Positions 35,260 to 47,444 of a stretch of 64,000 nt of DNA are shown piece after piece. The notes under the pieces were generated by a model. That model saw nothing but the letters and a program-made list of their open reading frames with translations, was not told where the DNA came from and searched no databases. Numbering within the stretch: position 1 is the stretch's first letter; every line of letters begins with the position of its first letter. Source of the stretch: Acestrorhynchus altus. Lineage: Eukaryota > Chordata > Actinopteri > Characiformes > Acestrorhynchidae. Made by a program: the position numbers and the translations under genes. The stretch is taken from contig CM067507.1 of the NCBI GenBank assembly GCA_034509495.1, forward strand, positions 34,616,460-34,680,459, read 5' to 3'.

Positions 35260-35850
35260 TAATGGTCCAACAGAGAGCAACCTCAGAGGCCATTAGGGTA
35301 GCCTGTGTGTTTGGGAGTGACTTTGAGCCATTACATGCACCGAGTACCCAGCAGGTCGAGATAAGCATTTCACTGCATTAGCAAGTCCATTACATAGTGG
35401 CTGTTAGAGAAGCAGAAAGTACAAAAAATTGTGGCCTGATTAAATTTAGTGCTGCTCGATTTGCAAAGGCAATTAGTAACTACAATGTAGTGCCCTGACC
35501 CTCCTGCCCCTATCTGTGCCTACAGAAACATAACTGCAGCATTATGCATATCTCACCCTGCTCCTCCATTAGTCTCCATTTAAAAGATTATCTATTTTGT
35601 GTGGCTTTACTAAAAGCATGGCTTATGGAGAGCTCTTTGCCATGCAGATTACCTCACTCACAAGAAGTCATTTGTAGTGAAGTGAATTATTCTCTTACAA
35701 TGATATTATCCCTTTAGGGCCTTGGCAGCTGTTGGCTTTGTATATCAGGATGCCGTGGAGTCCCTCTCTGGAGGAAATATGCTGTGCTCCGTCCGGATTT
35801 GCCTTTTCTCTCCAGTGAATTCTCCAAGCCCTGTGCCCGAGGCTTAATCT
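35260..35850. other. Candidate conserved non-coding element cluster
   Basis: The longest repeat-free stretch of clearly non-random texture, with gataagcatttcactgcat, caaaggcaattagtaacta, ttatgcatatctcacc and ttgccatgcagattacctc. These hold homeodomain, POU and SOX-like words. There is no coding frame. Function is inference. Confidence 0.4.
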
Positions 35851-35889
35851 CACCACTGTCCAAGGCTTGTCAGATCACACTTAATCACA

Positions 35890-36330
35890 CATTCATACTG
35901 GAGGCAGTGAATCACATTCAAACAGGACACACTGAATCACAATTAAACTGGACGAACTGAATCACATTTAAACTGGACGCACTGAATCACATTTAAACTG
36001 GACCCACTGAATCATATTCAAACTAGATTCACTGAATCACATTTAAACTGGAGGCACTGAATCACATTTAAACTGGATACATTGAATCACATTTAAACTG
36101 GACGAACTGAATCACATTTAAACTGGACGAACTGAATCACATTTAAACTGGACCCACTGAATCACGTTCAAACAGGAGGCACTGAATCACATTTAATCTG
36201 GACACACTGAATCACATTTAAACAGGGCACACTGAATCACATTTAAACAGGACACACTGAATCACATTTAAACAGGACGCACTGAATCACATTTAAACAG
36301 GACGCACTGAATCACATTTAAACTGGATAC
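35890..36330. repeat. 25-bp minisatellite, about 17 copies
   Basis: Units of actgaatcacatttaaactg plus gacgc, with variants (gacac, gaggc, gatac). Well preserved through 36330. Confidence 0.95.
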
Positions 36331-36895
36331 ACACACCCACACACACACACCTCACACAATCAAAATAATCTCATGCACACTGATCAAAAACTGATCCTAT
36401 ACAACTGATTTCACACAAACTGATCACAATCAAAATGATCACAATTAAATTTACTAAAACTCAAACTGATCACAGTCCAATTAATCCCACTGAAACTGAT
36501 CTCACAAACTAATCACACTCAAACTAAACAGAATCAATCTGATTACAAACTAATCTCACACAAACTAATCACAATCAAAATGATCTCACATACAATTTTC
36601 ACAATCAAATTGACTAAAACTCAAACTGGTCACAATCAAATGGATCACAATCAAACTGATCACAAACTGATCACAATCGAACTGATCACAATCAAACTGA
36701 TCACAATCAATATGATCACAATCAAACGGATCACAATCAAACTGATCACAAACTGATCACAATCAATATGATCACAATCAAACGGATCACAATCATACTG
36801 ATCACAGTCCAATTAATCACACTCAAACTGATCACATTCAAACTGATTACACTCTTATAATCACAGTGAATCACACTCAAACTGATCAGACTGAA
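36331..36895. repeat. Degenerate ATCACAATCAAACTG-type array
   Basis: Short imperfect units of gatcacaatcaaact continue from the 25-bp array and look like an older, more diverged part of it. A 48-bp segment near 36690-36737 is repeated near 36745-36790. Confidence 0.85.
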
Positions 36896-37454
36896 TCACA
36901 CTGACAGATTTGTTCAAGTCCTTTCTGGATTTTCTGATTAAATCTAAATAAATGTCAGTGAAACACAGAATCACAGAATCACACATAAGGTCAGCTGTCA
37001 CACCTTTCAAAGTCGGAGCCCACTGACTGTGTAGAGCTGGAGTGTAAGGTGTCAGGTATGGTGCTGGACAGTGAGAAATGTCTCTAGACTGCTGTCCTTC
37101 ATCTATTCTTGTGTGCCTCATACCAGACAGGCTTTTCACACCACCACCAGTCAGGACTCAAATGCATGTCTCTTTTACCAGTGGCCTCACATCTGCAAGT
37201 CTCTGCTGCCTGACTCCCTCATCCATCATGCCTTAGACCCAGGATCACTATGGCGATAATGAGGTCAGGCTAAGGTCATTCAATCATCTTTTATAAGAAG
37301 ACACTGAGATTTCTCCTACGTTTCACAGAAAATAAGAGTATCAGTAAGAAAAAAGAAGAAAAATACAATCGATGAAGAGTCATATCCTGTCATAAAAACA
37401 CATTAGGGATAGATTTTATTATTAAGAGGACTAAACCGTCCCTATTAGCACTAT
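36896..37454. other. No gene recognised
   Basis: Short frames only. No repeat assigned. Confidence 0.5.
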
Positions 37455-37770
37455 GAACACTGCACCAGCTGGTAAGCATGGTGGTGGGAGCATTGTGGTC
37501 CTGGGCTGTTCTGTTACCAGTTGCAGTGGATGGAAGGGTGAGGAAGGAGAACTACAACAGAACAGAACCTCAAACCATCAGCAATAAAGTTGAAACTGGG
37601 AGACAATTGTGTTTTGAAACAGGACAAAGACACGTCAAGCTCACATCAAAAGAATAGATAAATCAGGCTTTTGTGGAAAGGTCTTCCCAAAGTCATGAAC
37701 CTGAAATGAGCTTCAAAGAAGAATCTGCGCCAGATTTAACACAAATTCAACAGAGCCAAGAAAAGTGACC
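37455..37770 (+). pseudogene. Tc1-like transposase remnant
   Basis: Forward translation reads KHGGGSIVVLGCSV, then words matching the family's LFQQDNDPKHTSK region as NRTKTRQAHIK, with several stops. Known Tc1-like proteins have the second catalytic Asp around this segment; here it is lost. The remnant covers roughly the C-terminal third. Confidence 0.7.
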
Positions 37771-37872
37771 ATATATTCAACTCAAATCGAGACAGGAGCT
37801 CGTTGATGGCTAATAAAAGGGGTCTGGTCAAGGTCTGGTATGACATCATAATGAACATTTAACCAAACATTT

Positions 37873-37877
37873 GGATG

Positions 37878-37939
<62 letters not shown>

Positions 37940-37962
37940 GCAAGAGAGAGAGAGAGAGAGAG
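37873..37962. repeat. (GATA)n followed by (GA)n
   Basis: About 16 GATA units (37873-37938), a short spacer, then a GA tract. Confidence 0.97.
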
Positions 37963-38164
37963 ATTCATAATGAGCTCCCGTCCACTGGAGGCTCTGTTTT
38001 TCTGAATACACATCTTAAATACTGAATCGATTTCACAACTGAAATGCAAACTGCAGCTTAGAAATAAGTTTAAATCCCTTTTAATTTCATTTTACATGTT
38101 TTATTTACACAGAAGTTTACAAAAGAAATTCTGACATTTGCATTTCAAAGCTTGGAAACCAGGG

Positions 38165-38275
38165 TCATCTGGGCACTGCACCACCACAACAGAGTGTTAA
38201 TGGCCTTGCTCACTTAGCCAGCGGGGACAGCTTTGGGGACAGGGGTATCAAACCCACAACCCTGTGATTCCCCCC
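38165..38275 (-). mobile_element. tRNA-derived SINE fragment
   Basis: The minus strand contains gttgtgggtttgatacccc, a B-box-like motif, followed by gagcaaggccattaacactc. This is the layout of classic fish SINEs. Only the head and about 50 bp of body remain. Confidence 0.55.
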
Positions 38276-38404
38276 CTTTTCAGTCAATTTAACACATCTA
38301 ATCAAATGTATATTCATTTAAAATATACTGTAAAGACAGATGATCACTCGTCAAATCACAGACAGACAATGAAACATGGAAACTGACTTGTTAAAACACT
38401 ATTG

Positions 38405-38730
38405 ATTCATACACCAAATGTCCAAATAGGACACCCTTCATAATGAATGCATTCAGCTTTAAGTTGCACCCATTGCTAACACAGATGTGCAAATGCACAC
38501 ACCTGTACAGAAGTACTGACAATAGAATAGGACCCTCTGGGGCAGATAAACAGAGCCTTCCAGCACTGAGATGGTGAGCAGTGGGACTAGGAAATGCTCT
38601 GGAACACTTTTTACTGAGTGCAAACAAATCCTCACAGCAAAGTCCCCTGGGCAGCAGAGAGAGTTAATACAACAAGAGCAGGATTAACTCAATGAACGAG
38701 GAGGTGTCCCAATACTGTGCAGCAGTGGTC
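38405..38730 (-). mobile_element. MITE-A copy, near full length
   Basis: Runs from caaatgtccaaataggacac to gaggaggtgtcccaatac, with gttgcacccattgctaacac, the landmark gatgtgcaaatgcacaca and aatcctcacagcaaag in family order. Confidence 0.8.
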
Positions 38731-38754
38731 AAATGCAGCTAAAAACCTTACAAA

Positions 38755-39395
38755 GTACAGATAATGCAGAATAAGGCGGCGAGAATGACTCTTCATGGCC
38801 ACAGAACCGTCATAAATAAAAGGCATAATGAACTAAAGTGGCTAAAAGGTTGAAGACGGGTGGAGGCCGAACCTTGTGGAACTCATAATGAATAAAAATG
38901 AGCTAAAACATCCACTGGGCCTTTATGATCAATTAGAACAAATGAAAGAGAGAGAGAGGGAATAATACTACAAAACCGACTTTAAAATACCAAGAGCAAA
39001 AACCAATTACAGGGGTAGAGCAGTCGTTTACAGAGCCGTGAAAGAATGGAGTTCCGTGCCTGCTCCATAAAATTGATAATAAAACACAGTTAAAAAATAA
39101 ATAAACGAATAAAATAAAACACTATATATTAGAGATTAGATGAACACTTTTTCCACAATTTTTTAAACTAGCTACGTAGTGGTACCACCTACCTCTGTAT
39201 GAGGGTATGTGGGTATGTGTGTGTAAATTCAGATATACATATTCATATGTACCTACCTACCTATATATATATATAAAACAATAAAACAATAATCTGCTAC
39301 TGATTTGCACTGTTAACTGTCTTTCGTTGTATGTGTGCTTTGACAATAACAACACAGTCTAATCTGATCTATTCTGATCTGATCTACTCGATTAT
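38755..39395 (+). mobile_element. LINE 3' end (second family)
   Basis: The forward frame reads NKAARMTLHGHRTV, then INKRHNELKWLKG, then a broken segment ending ITGVEQSFTEP and WSSVP-like words, as at the end of fish LINE ORF2 proteins. The 3' UTR follows and ends near ctttgacaataacaacaca, a common LINE tail. It differs from the element at 8226-8770. Confidence 0.75.
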
Positions 39396-39879
39396 GGTTC
39401 CACTTTGAGTTGAGTCAGATTCCCAGATAACCAGTACGATCACCAGTACTGTGATATTGTTTGTACTGCTACATGAGGATATGCTGTAGACTGTGTTCAC
39501 ATGTGAAGACATTATTCTGCACTGTAATAACGGACTGTAGTTGTGCGAATGAGCAGGTACACACCACAGTGGCCTCGGAAATGACCGTAGTTATACCTTA
39601 TGCAGTGAAGTTTATTGTTATTAAACATGAATGGAATTGAATGAGTTGTAATTACGTTATTATGTCGGGTCCCTGTGTCGGAAACCTGCTCATTCCAACA
39701 ACCATAACCCTGTATTATCTGCTCTTCAGAGGTGAGTTACAAGGAATGTGCTCATTTCTGACCATAGTGGTGACTGTCTGTTTCACTGGTGCCCACTAGA
39801 TGGTGATGGTAATCTTTGAGGCTTCTTTAATCACAGACTTTGAAGATTTTTCCCTCTTTCAAGCTTCAAAAAGCTTTCT
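39396..39879. other. No gene recognised
   Basis: Mixed-composition DNA without assigned features. Confidence 0.5.
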
Positions 39880-40700
39880 GGCTCTGGACTGCTGCTGGAC
39901 TGTTGGACTGCTGGTGGGCTGCTAGTAGTCTGCTGGACTGTTAATGGATGGTTGGACTGCTAGTAGACTACTCATGGACTGTTGGTGGACTGCTAGTAGA
40001 CTGCTGGTGGACTGTTGAACTGTTGGTGGACTGCTAGTAGACTGCTGGTGGATTACTGGACTCCTGAACTGCTAGTACACTGCTGGTGGACTGCTAGTGG
40101 ACTGTTGCTGAACTGCTAGTAGACTACTGGTGGACTGTTGGACTACTGCTGAACTTCTAGTAGACTGCTGGTGGACTGGTGGACTGGTGGACTGCTGAAC
40201 TGGTAGAAGACTGCTGGTGGACTGCTAGTGGAGTGCTGCTGAACTGCTAGTAAACTACTGGTGGACTGTTGGACTACTGATGAACTGCTAGTAGACTGCT
40301 GGTGGATTGCTGGACTGCTAGTAGGCTGCTGGTGGGCTGCTGAACTGCTAGTACACTGCTGGTGGACTGCTAGTGGACTGTTGCTGAACTGCTAGTAGAC
40401 TAGTAGACTAGCACTAGCTACTGGTGGACTGTTGGACTACTGCTGGACTTCTAGTAGACTACTGTTGAACTGCTGTGGACTGCTGGACTGCTAGTAGACT
40501 ACTGGTGGACTGTTGGACTGCTGGTAGACTTTTGGACTGCTGATGGACTGCTGAACTGCTAGTAGACTACTGGTGGACTGTTGGACTGCTGATAGACTTT
40601 TGGACTGCTGGTAGCCTGTTGCTGGACTGTTAATGGATTGCTGCTGGACTGCTGGACTGTTAATGGATTGCTGCTGGACTGCTGGACTGTTAGTGGACTT
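39880..40700. repeat. CTG/GGACTGCTAGTA minisatellite
   Basis: About 800 bp of imperfect units built from ggactgctggtggactg and ctagtagactgctggtgg. Units of 10-13 bp are arranged in longer, irregular groups. Confidence 0.93.
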
Positions 40701-40779
40701 CAGTCAAATGATATGAAAGAAATACAGCAGGAACAGGATATGATGTTAGAGGAAAGGAGACCAGCAGTAGATGTTTTCC

Positions 40780-41000
40780 ACTGCATTTTTTAAATTCGTG
40801 CCTGTCAGGTTACAAACATCTCTCTCGACACCCACCCCATTTCCTGCCCAGAGCAGAACGCTGCCGGCCATGAATAATGGTCACATGCAGCTCATTCATG
40901 ACCAATCTTTGCTTCTGTTTCACTTTCCTGGGTATGATTTAGCGTTCAGGGCCACTCTAGTCTCAGAGGTTTGTGAGCTGGATTTTGGAGCTGGTTAGGC
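40780..41000. other. Candidate conserved non-coding element
   Basis: Repeat-free; includes gccggccatgaataatggtc and cagctcattcatgacca. No protein domain in the 75-codon forward frame. Confidence 0.25.
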
Positions 41001-41194
41001 GAGGTGATCTAAAAGTAGGAAAGGGAGGATACAGGGAGGTGGAGGGTGCACAGTAGTACAACACGATGGAATAGGAGTTGAGGGATTATATAGGCTGAGT
41101 GAGGGTGATTGAACACGGGTCGTCCTCCCAAATTACGTCGTAACTCCACTATTATTGCTTTTGCCACAACATCATGCTTCAGTTAAAGAAAAAT

Positions 41195-41510
41195 GACCAG
41201 TTTAAGTTACTGAAGTGCCATGCCAGACGTCTCTGCATGGAGTTGTAGAGGTTCCTAATGGTGTCCTGTGATGATCCATCCCATGCAGCTTGAATGTTCT
41301 CTCTCAGTTCTGCAGATGGTGTGGTAGGAGTGGAGTGTTGATAGAGCGTCCAATAGCATCCCACACATTTTCAATCAGGGATAGATCTGGAGATATAGCT
41401 GTTGGAATGTAGTTGTAGTCGTGCAGCCGTCTGCCAGTAGAGCTGGCACTAAGAGGATGACTGGTGGAGGACATCACTTGTTACTGAATGTAAAGCCCCA
41501 TGATGTGGTT
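41195..41510 (-). pseudogene. Tc1-like transposase remnant, family C
   Basis: The minus strand reads LIENVWDAI with GCYWTLYQHSTPTTPSAEL in a shifted frame, then LRENIQAAWDGS and DTIRNLYNSMQRRL. This is the C-terminal part of a Tc1-like transposase. It is nearly the same sequence as 46680-46840 and 58850-58930. Confidence 0.8.
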
Positions 41511-41740
41511 CCCCCTAGTGTGGGAACTACACTGTAAATGTTAGTAAGTGTTACACTGTAAGTGTAACTACACTGTAAATGTTAATCCTGCCTTAAGTGC
41601 TCCTTAATCTGACCACAATACAAAAGTGAAACAGCAACACTGACCATTGGGGACCCTGAAATGGAAACAAACTAACAAAAATGCCCATAGGTGGAGATGT
41701 TCTGGGAGGCCACACAAATATACAAACTAATCTGAATAGG

Positions 41741-41960
41741 ATAGGATAGAACTTTATTGATCCCTTGGGAGGGTTCCCTCAAGGAAATTAAGGTTCCAGG
41801 TTTGACCTCGAATAGGGTCAAGATCTGGAGTCATCAAATGCAAGGCAGGAACGCCCCCTGGACAGGGCACTAGTCCAATGCAGGGTACAAAACTCATCGC
41901 AGACGGACTCATCGCAGACAGTGACCCGAACAGGGGCCGAACCCACAACCCCAGGCATGA
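41741..41960 (-). mobile_element. SINE-like repeat family C with LINE-type tail
   Basis: The minus strand ends aaggttccttgag-like then gggatcaataaagttctatc, the same kind of 3' tail as the LINE at 1470-2512. Its body carries gttcctgccttgcatttg, shared with 32585-32835. Confidence 0.7.
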
Positions 41961-42280
41961 TGCTCCCGACACTAGAAGGGTGAAGAAAAGCATGTGCCTC
42001 CTCTGATACATGTGAATTCATCAAACTCCCGCCATTGACCATCGAACCTCCAATGCGCTCAGCGGATAGCGTCCGGTCCCCATCTCCACGAAAAGATACA
42101 ACGGCTAACAGAGACTTGGGCCGGTCACCATAGTAGTGGGTGCAATGTGGGGAGAGAGCGCCATCTACACACCCAGAGAGAGCATGGCCGATTACGCTCT
42201 CTCAGATTCCGGCTGCCGATGGCAAACAGCATGACTCGGATCGTAGAGTGAGTGCATTAGACTGGTAAGGCACTCAGAAT
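41961..42280 (-). mobile_element. tRNA-derived SINE, family B, copy 2
   Basis: The minus strand carries gagtcatgctgtttgcc, gtagatggcgctctctccc and cacatgtatcagaggagg, matching the copy at 21850-22262. It joins directly to the family C repeat. Confidence 0.8.
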
Positions 42281-43774
42281 CTCAGATATCATATCTTTTA
42301 ATTTGAATGAATTAAAGTTTCACACAAATGTAAGAAAATAAAGAATAAAATAAAAGTCTGCTAAAGTCAAACTGATGTGTGTTTATTAACGTTTAGGTTT
42401 AGGCATGTTCAGCGGTGCTCAGTCTGGGTGTGGTGGGCCGCAGTTGATGGTTAAACACTACACTGTACACAGTTAATCTACATGCAGAGAATGTCAATGC
42501 TTTTATTTTGACAGTATTTTCACATATTTGAAAGAAACAGTAGCAGAACCGGCAGTTTTTTTATAATCTAATAGTATTTTGTTTATACAAAATATGTTAC
42601 AAATATGTAAAAACATGTTATGACATAATATTGGATTTACAGATGTCGTTTTTGTTTGTTTGTTTGTTTGTTTTTGGTAAAAAACATTAATCTAGAAGAC
42701 TTTTTCACTGTACATTTGGTTTACAGTCTGGATGTCCGAAATGTTACAGTTTGACCGCTGTGTTTATGTGCTGTAATATTACGTAAAAACGTGTGTGTGT
42801 GTGTGTGTGTGTGAGACCGAGAGAGAGAGCGAGAGTCGAGAACTGAAAGAGAGAATGTAGAGTCACTCTTACACTTTCACATCATCAAACAACCCGCCAG
42901 ACTGAGTCATACCAAATGCCACCGGAGTCTCCAGATGCAGGTGCAGTTGCAGTAAACTGGAGCTCGGTGTCTGCCCCGGTCTCTGTCACTGTGGTCACTC
43001 TAAAGAGAGGCTTAACTCTGTTTCCATGGCAGCAGGGTCGTGCCGAGCAGAGGGACCCTCAGGGCTGTGGAGCAAAGCTGCTTGTCTACCCTGAACGATC
43101 CTTCCACATCATCAAACACGAGGAGTGAAGATCTGCCATCGCTTTCCGGCTTGTCTGCGTGCTCTCGGCCCGAGCGCGCACAGATATCACCCCCAAAATC
43201 CTGATCAACGGAGGCCAACAGCATTTCCGTGAAAGACTGGAAAGGAAAAACTTTGATTAAAGCATGTATCAGTCGGTCTAGGCCCATTTATTCCGAAGCT
43301 GTTCGCTTCAGATAACGGAGACTGTGCTGTTATAAATGATACACTCCTTATTGTTAAGTCAGTTTTTCTCCCGGGAGAATAATAATGTGACGTTCCTTTT
43401 AAGGCATGACTCACCCGCACTCGAAGGGCCTGTACCTCATTAAAGCATTACAGCACGGCTTCAGAAAGCGTGTGTCCGTATGTGTGTGTGAGAGCGTGTA
43501 TATAAAGTCTTCCATTCCAATCCCAACGTAGCTCGACACTTCCATTTCTGTGGTTAATGTTATTCCACACCTGCATGTATCAACACATAATGCGCTGGGT
43601 TCTGAAAAAGAACCTGCATTAATAACAGCAGTAACTGGTGGGATGGGCTTCAGGGTGTGTTTCTGCGTCTACAGATGTTTTAGAAGCACAGCTGTATATA
43701 AATGTTAAATGTTTTTAAACATAAAACCTGCATTTCCCTTGTTTTCATTGCTGCAAGGTGTTTGATATGATGTA
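42281..43774. other. No gene recognised; small (TTTG)n and (GT)n tracts
   Basis: Holds a TTTG run at 42650-42674 and a GT run at 42790-42813. Overlapping frames at 42916-43420 have no domain. A CpG-containing stretch near 43000-43180 was examined and is not island-like. Confidence 0.5.
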
Positions 43775-44100
43775 ACAAGTGGTTGTTATCGTATCCCAGT
43801 TGGTTGCTCTGGTGTTGCATGCTGGTTGCTATGGTGTTTCTAGGTTGTAACTATGATGTTCCTATGGTGTTGCAGGGTGGTTGTTATAGTGTCACAGGTA
43901 GGTGGTATGGTATTGCAAGGGGGTTACTATACTGTTGCTAGGTGGTCGCTATGATGTTGCTAGGCTGCTAGGATTGCTACAGTGTCCCAGATGATTGCTA
44001 TGGTGTTGCTAGGTGGTAGCTATGGTGTTCCTTTGGTGTTGCAAGGTGGTTGCTATAATTGCTGTAGTGTTGCTAGGTGGTTGCTATAGTATCCCAGGTG
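43775..44100 (+). repeat. GGTTGCTATGGTGTTGCTA minisatellite
   Basis: Imperfect units of about 22-25 bp, such as ggttgctatggtgttgct plus aggt. Related arrays are at 51160-51615 and 53515-53935, with reverse-strand fragments at 15296 and 45625. Confidence 0.9.
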
Positions 44101-44134
44101 CTACTGGTATATATACAGTTTATTTTATTAACCA

Positions 44135-44600
44135 CCCTGAATACTGAGTGTTTTTAAATGCTCAATAATCCAACAACTGCAGACAATCAGATTTTGCCAG
44201 TAATCCACGTGTGATCAGTTGATTACATGCACTTGAGTAATCAGATAATGGAAAACACCAGGTTTACATGAGTCAGATAATAATCATATTTCTACTTTTT
44301 GACCAGCCAATAATCTCACAGAATAATATGAACGAGGTGGGAGGAAGATGAAGTTTGTGCCATTGGTTGAACCAGCACAAACCAAATGAAATCAGAGTTT
44401 GAGTATCAGATTGCACTCAGAAATCTGATTAGTGAGTTAAGATCCAGCTCTCTTTACCAGAATTCTTTAAATAATTCTGAGACCTTACTCTGCTGTTAGA
44501 AATCAGTATGCAATGCACAGTATGACCACTAGAAAAATCAGATAACTGCAGAAATCTGATTAAGGTTGGATTATTGATTGCATGTAAACACACTTAAATT
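44135..44600. mobile_element. Unclassified palindromic repeat with AATCTGATTA words
   Basis: Many copies of caatcagat and aatctgatta on both strands, ending gattgcatgtaaacacac. The same outer end closes 57070-57412. It looks like a fish non-autonomous DNA repeat with inverted ends. Confidence 0.55.
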
Positions 44601-44620
44601 CATTTTTCTATTGATATTTA

Positions 44621-44621
<1 letters not shown>

Positions 44622-44679
<58 letters not shown>
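44622..44679. repeat. (CA)n microsatellite
   Basis: A pure CA tract of about 29 units. Confidence 0.97.
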
Positions 44680-44680
<1 letters not shown>

Positions 44681-44699
44681 TATACTGCATAACCTACCA

Positions 44700-45430
44700 A
44701 TAGATCACATAGACCGAGATGTGGGAGGCCTAATCTAAGGGAATTTTTGACACATTCCATAGATGTTTCCTCACCCTGGTCCTTTCCTTATGTTTGGCCA
44801 AGTGTCCTCTTGAAAAAGGTGTCCTGCAGTTCATGTCAAACTAGCCCTGCATCAGTCCAGAGCGAGCATGGAAACTAACACTCAGCACTGCATGTTGAGT
44901 AATGTACTCGGTAGACATTTTTATTGTTACTCGTTGTGTCAGGTTTTGTAATGGTTGGGAGGTGGTGTGATTGAGATTCCTTTGAGGAGGCTTCCTGCAC
45001 ATGAACATGCAAGATTTGAGAGTTGGAAATCTACCAAAGGGGCACAACAAAACAGATGAAGGTGTTCAAGGCGTCAGATGGAACTGTGCAGTCAATCCAA
45101 AGTATGGGACATGTTCTGCTGTGATCTTAACAGGATGCCCTTTCCTAGGAAGAGCAGCAATTTCCATAGACTTTTTGTCTAACCATGGACAGCTATACAC
45201 CAGGGTCTTTAGGAGTCCTTTCTGAGATCTTCTGAGAGTTGCTCACCTCGGGGCATGGTTCACACGAAGCAATCTTCCTTGAGAAGAATGGGTTTGTTTT
45301 TGTGTTTTTTTATTTAACGGGTTAAGTACCTGTGAAACTAGCACTTCCAATCTTATCTCCATAATTGAAACACCTTCTGCCAGAAAGCACTTGAAGACAT
45401 CAACACAGAGGTTCACTTACTTTTTCTAGG
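44700..45430. mobile_element. Probable Tc1-type MITE remnant
   Basis: The right edge reads gaggttcacttactttttct, which is the outer end of a Tc1-type family (from memory, complement of agaaaaagtaagtgaacc). The inner sequence caatttccatagacttttt fits the same family. The left end is not identified. Confidence 0.5.
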
Positions 45431-45534
45431 CTGCTCTGTGGGTGTTTGCTCAAGACACAAACTGGGCAACCGCTGTCTATAATGGTGTTTTAGGTAACAA
45501 TCTCACCTTACTGGGGTTCCATATTGTTCTTTTT

Positions 45535-45580
45535 GCATTTTTTCTTTTTTTCTTTTTCTTCTTTTCTTTTTCTTTTCACA
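45535..45580. repeat. T/C-rich low-complexity tract
   Basis: About 45 bp of TTTC-type repeats. Confidence 0.9.
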
Positions 45581-45624
45581 CTGATACAAATATACAAGTA
45601 ACACACATTCAGCCACATGGGGTA

Positions 45625-45785
45625 CCACTGTAACCACTTCACAACACCTGAGTAACAACTTTGGAGTGCTATTCTTGGCAACTCCTGATCAACTACCATA
45701 GCAATCACTTGGGATGCCATACTAACTGCATACCACCAAGTAGCACTGTATCAACCACCTGTGATACCATAGCAACCACCTAGAT
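45625..45785 (-). repeat. AGCAACC-type minisatellite fragment
   Basis: Diverged units such as accatagcaatcact and accatagcaaccacct. Reverse complement of the 43775-44100 family. Confidence 0.65.
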
Positions 45786-46009
45786 TTCATTGCAGATTTC
45801 CAGGCACTTCCAAAGGCTTCACCGTGTACGTGAAAATATAGGCTCAGCTGTTAAAGTCTTGACTTGAGGATTCTTGTCTGTAGTCTACAGAGTGGTTAAT
45901 CTGGCCCAACCTGGTTTCCAGACTTGTGGTCAAAGTAGTTACCCTACTACAGTCCACTGAGGCCACTATGGTCATATGCTGCTTTGCACTCCGGAATCCC
46001 CGAAAGAGT

Positions 46010-46330
46010 CATTTCCTTGGAGGAATTCTTCTCAACAAATCTCTGCAACAGTTATTCCGAACCCCCTCTGTCACTCCGCACCAGGCAAACCCCCATTACC
46101 CAGCATGCCCTGCATGACTGAGAGAGGCTACTTAGTGGGATGAGTAATGGCGAAGTGTCTGGGTGGCTCTCCCCTATGAGCTCACAGGCTCCATAAGGCT
46201 GCAATAGGGCCACTGGGAGAGCTCATGTTTCAAAAGGAGTAATAGGAGGGAAGGTTATTGACACCCAGCTGCTTCTCACACTCGGCCTCTAATAAGTGCC
46301 ACTCCAGCAGGACCAGCAGCAGAGCTGGAC
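46010..46330. other. Candidate conserved non-coding element
   Basis: A repeat-free stretch with ggctccataaggctgcaata and gtttcaaaaggagtaatag words. No coding frame. Confidence 0.25.
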
Positions 46331-46399
46331 CAGAGGGTGTGAACATGAAATTAACTTGCAGTCACCTGGTCAGATTTTCACATGACCGTTACGGTCTGT

Positions 46400-46930
46400 G
46401 AGAAATGACAGTTGCATCAAGATCTCTTTACGTTACCTTGTCGATTCGAACGATGCTTTGGTCATCGTTCATTTATTACAGGACAGCAGAGCTGTTGAGA
46501 AGGAAGATGAATTTGATGATCAGTACGGCATCAGCTTTAATGCAACATGCCAGACGTCTCCGCATGGAGATACATCCTGCTGCCATCTCAAGATCTCATC
46601 TTGAAGACACAGATACTACCCCGTAGTCAGTCTCATCTCCAGACCTATCCCTGCAGAACTGAGTGAGAACATTAGAACATTAGAGGTTCCTAATGGTGTC
46701 CTGTGATGATCCATCCCATCCAGCTTGAATGTTCTCTCTCAGTTCTGCAGATGGTGTGGTAAGGGTGGAGTGTTGATAGTGTGTCCAATAGCATCCCACA
46801 CATTTTCAATCAGGGATAGATCTGGAGATGAGAGCCAACATTGCGTAGTGTCTGTGTCTTCAAGGCGAGATCTTGAGACGGCAGCAGTATGTGGTTGTTA
46901 TTGTGCCAAAACGTATGGATGAATGGACTG
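46400..46930. mobile_element. Tc1-like remnant arranged as a fold-back, family C
   Basis: Plus-strand segment 46573-46650 (ctgctgccatctcaagatct to agacctatccctg) is closely matched by the reverse complement of 46813-46890. About 160 bp between the arms hold the transposase piece seen at 41195. So two copies, or two halves, lie head to head. No frame is intact. Confidence 0.75.
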
Positions 46931-47239
46931 ATAGAAATACTCCAAAAGGCATCAAAAGGTTGTCAAGAGGCACCAAAAGGTCATAGAGCAGAGGTTATTA
47001 AGGACAGTGTCAGTGACAATGATAGAAGCTCTTTACCTGCCACATCATGGTGCAGCACTCTTTCACCCCCTGAAAAACAAAAGGCTCAAGGGAATGTCAG
47101 AGCCAGATTGTGGAGTCATTTCCAGCCATGCTTCATTACTCAAAGCTCTGCTTCTACACTGCACACGTGTAAACACTGAGACTCAACAGCTCCTCATTGT
47201 ACATCATCTACGCTCAGCTGAACTGAAGAGCACAGCATT
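46931..47239. other. No gene recognised
   Basis: Short frames only. Confidence 0.5.
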
Positions 47240-47383
47240 AAACTCTCTCTCTCTCTCTCTCTCCTATACTCTCTCTCACTCTCTCTCTCTCATTCCATCT
47301 CTCTCTCTCTCTCACTCTCTCTCTCATTCCATCTCTCTCTCTCTCTCTCTCTCTCTCCCATACTCTCTCACTCTCTCTCTCAT

Positions 47384-47444
<61 letters not shown>

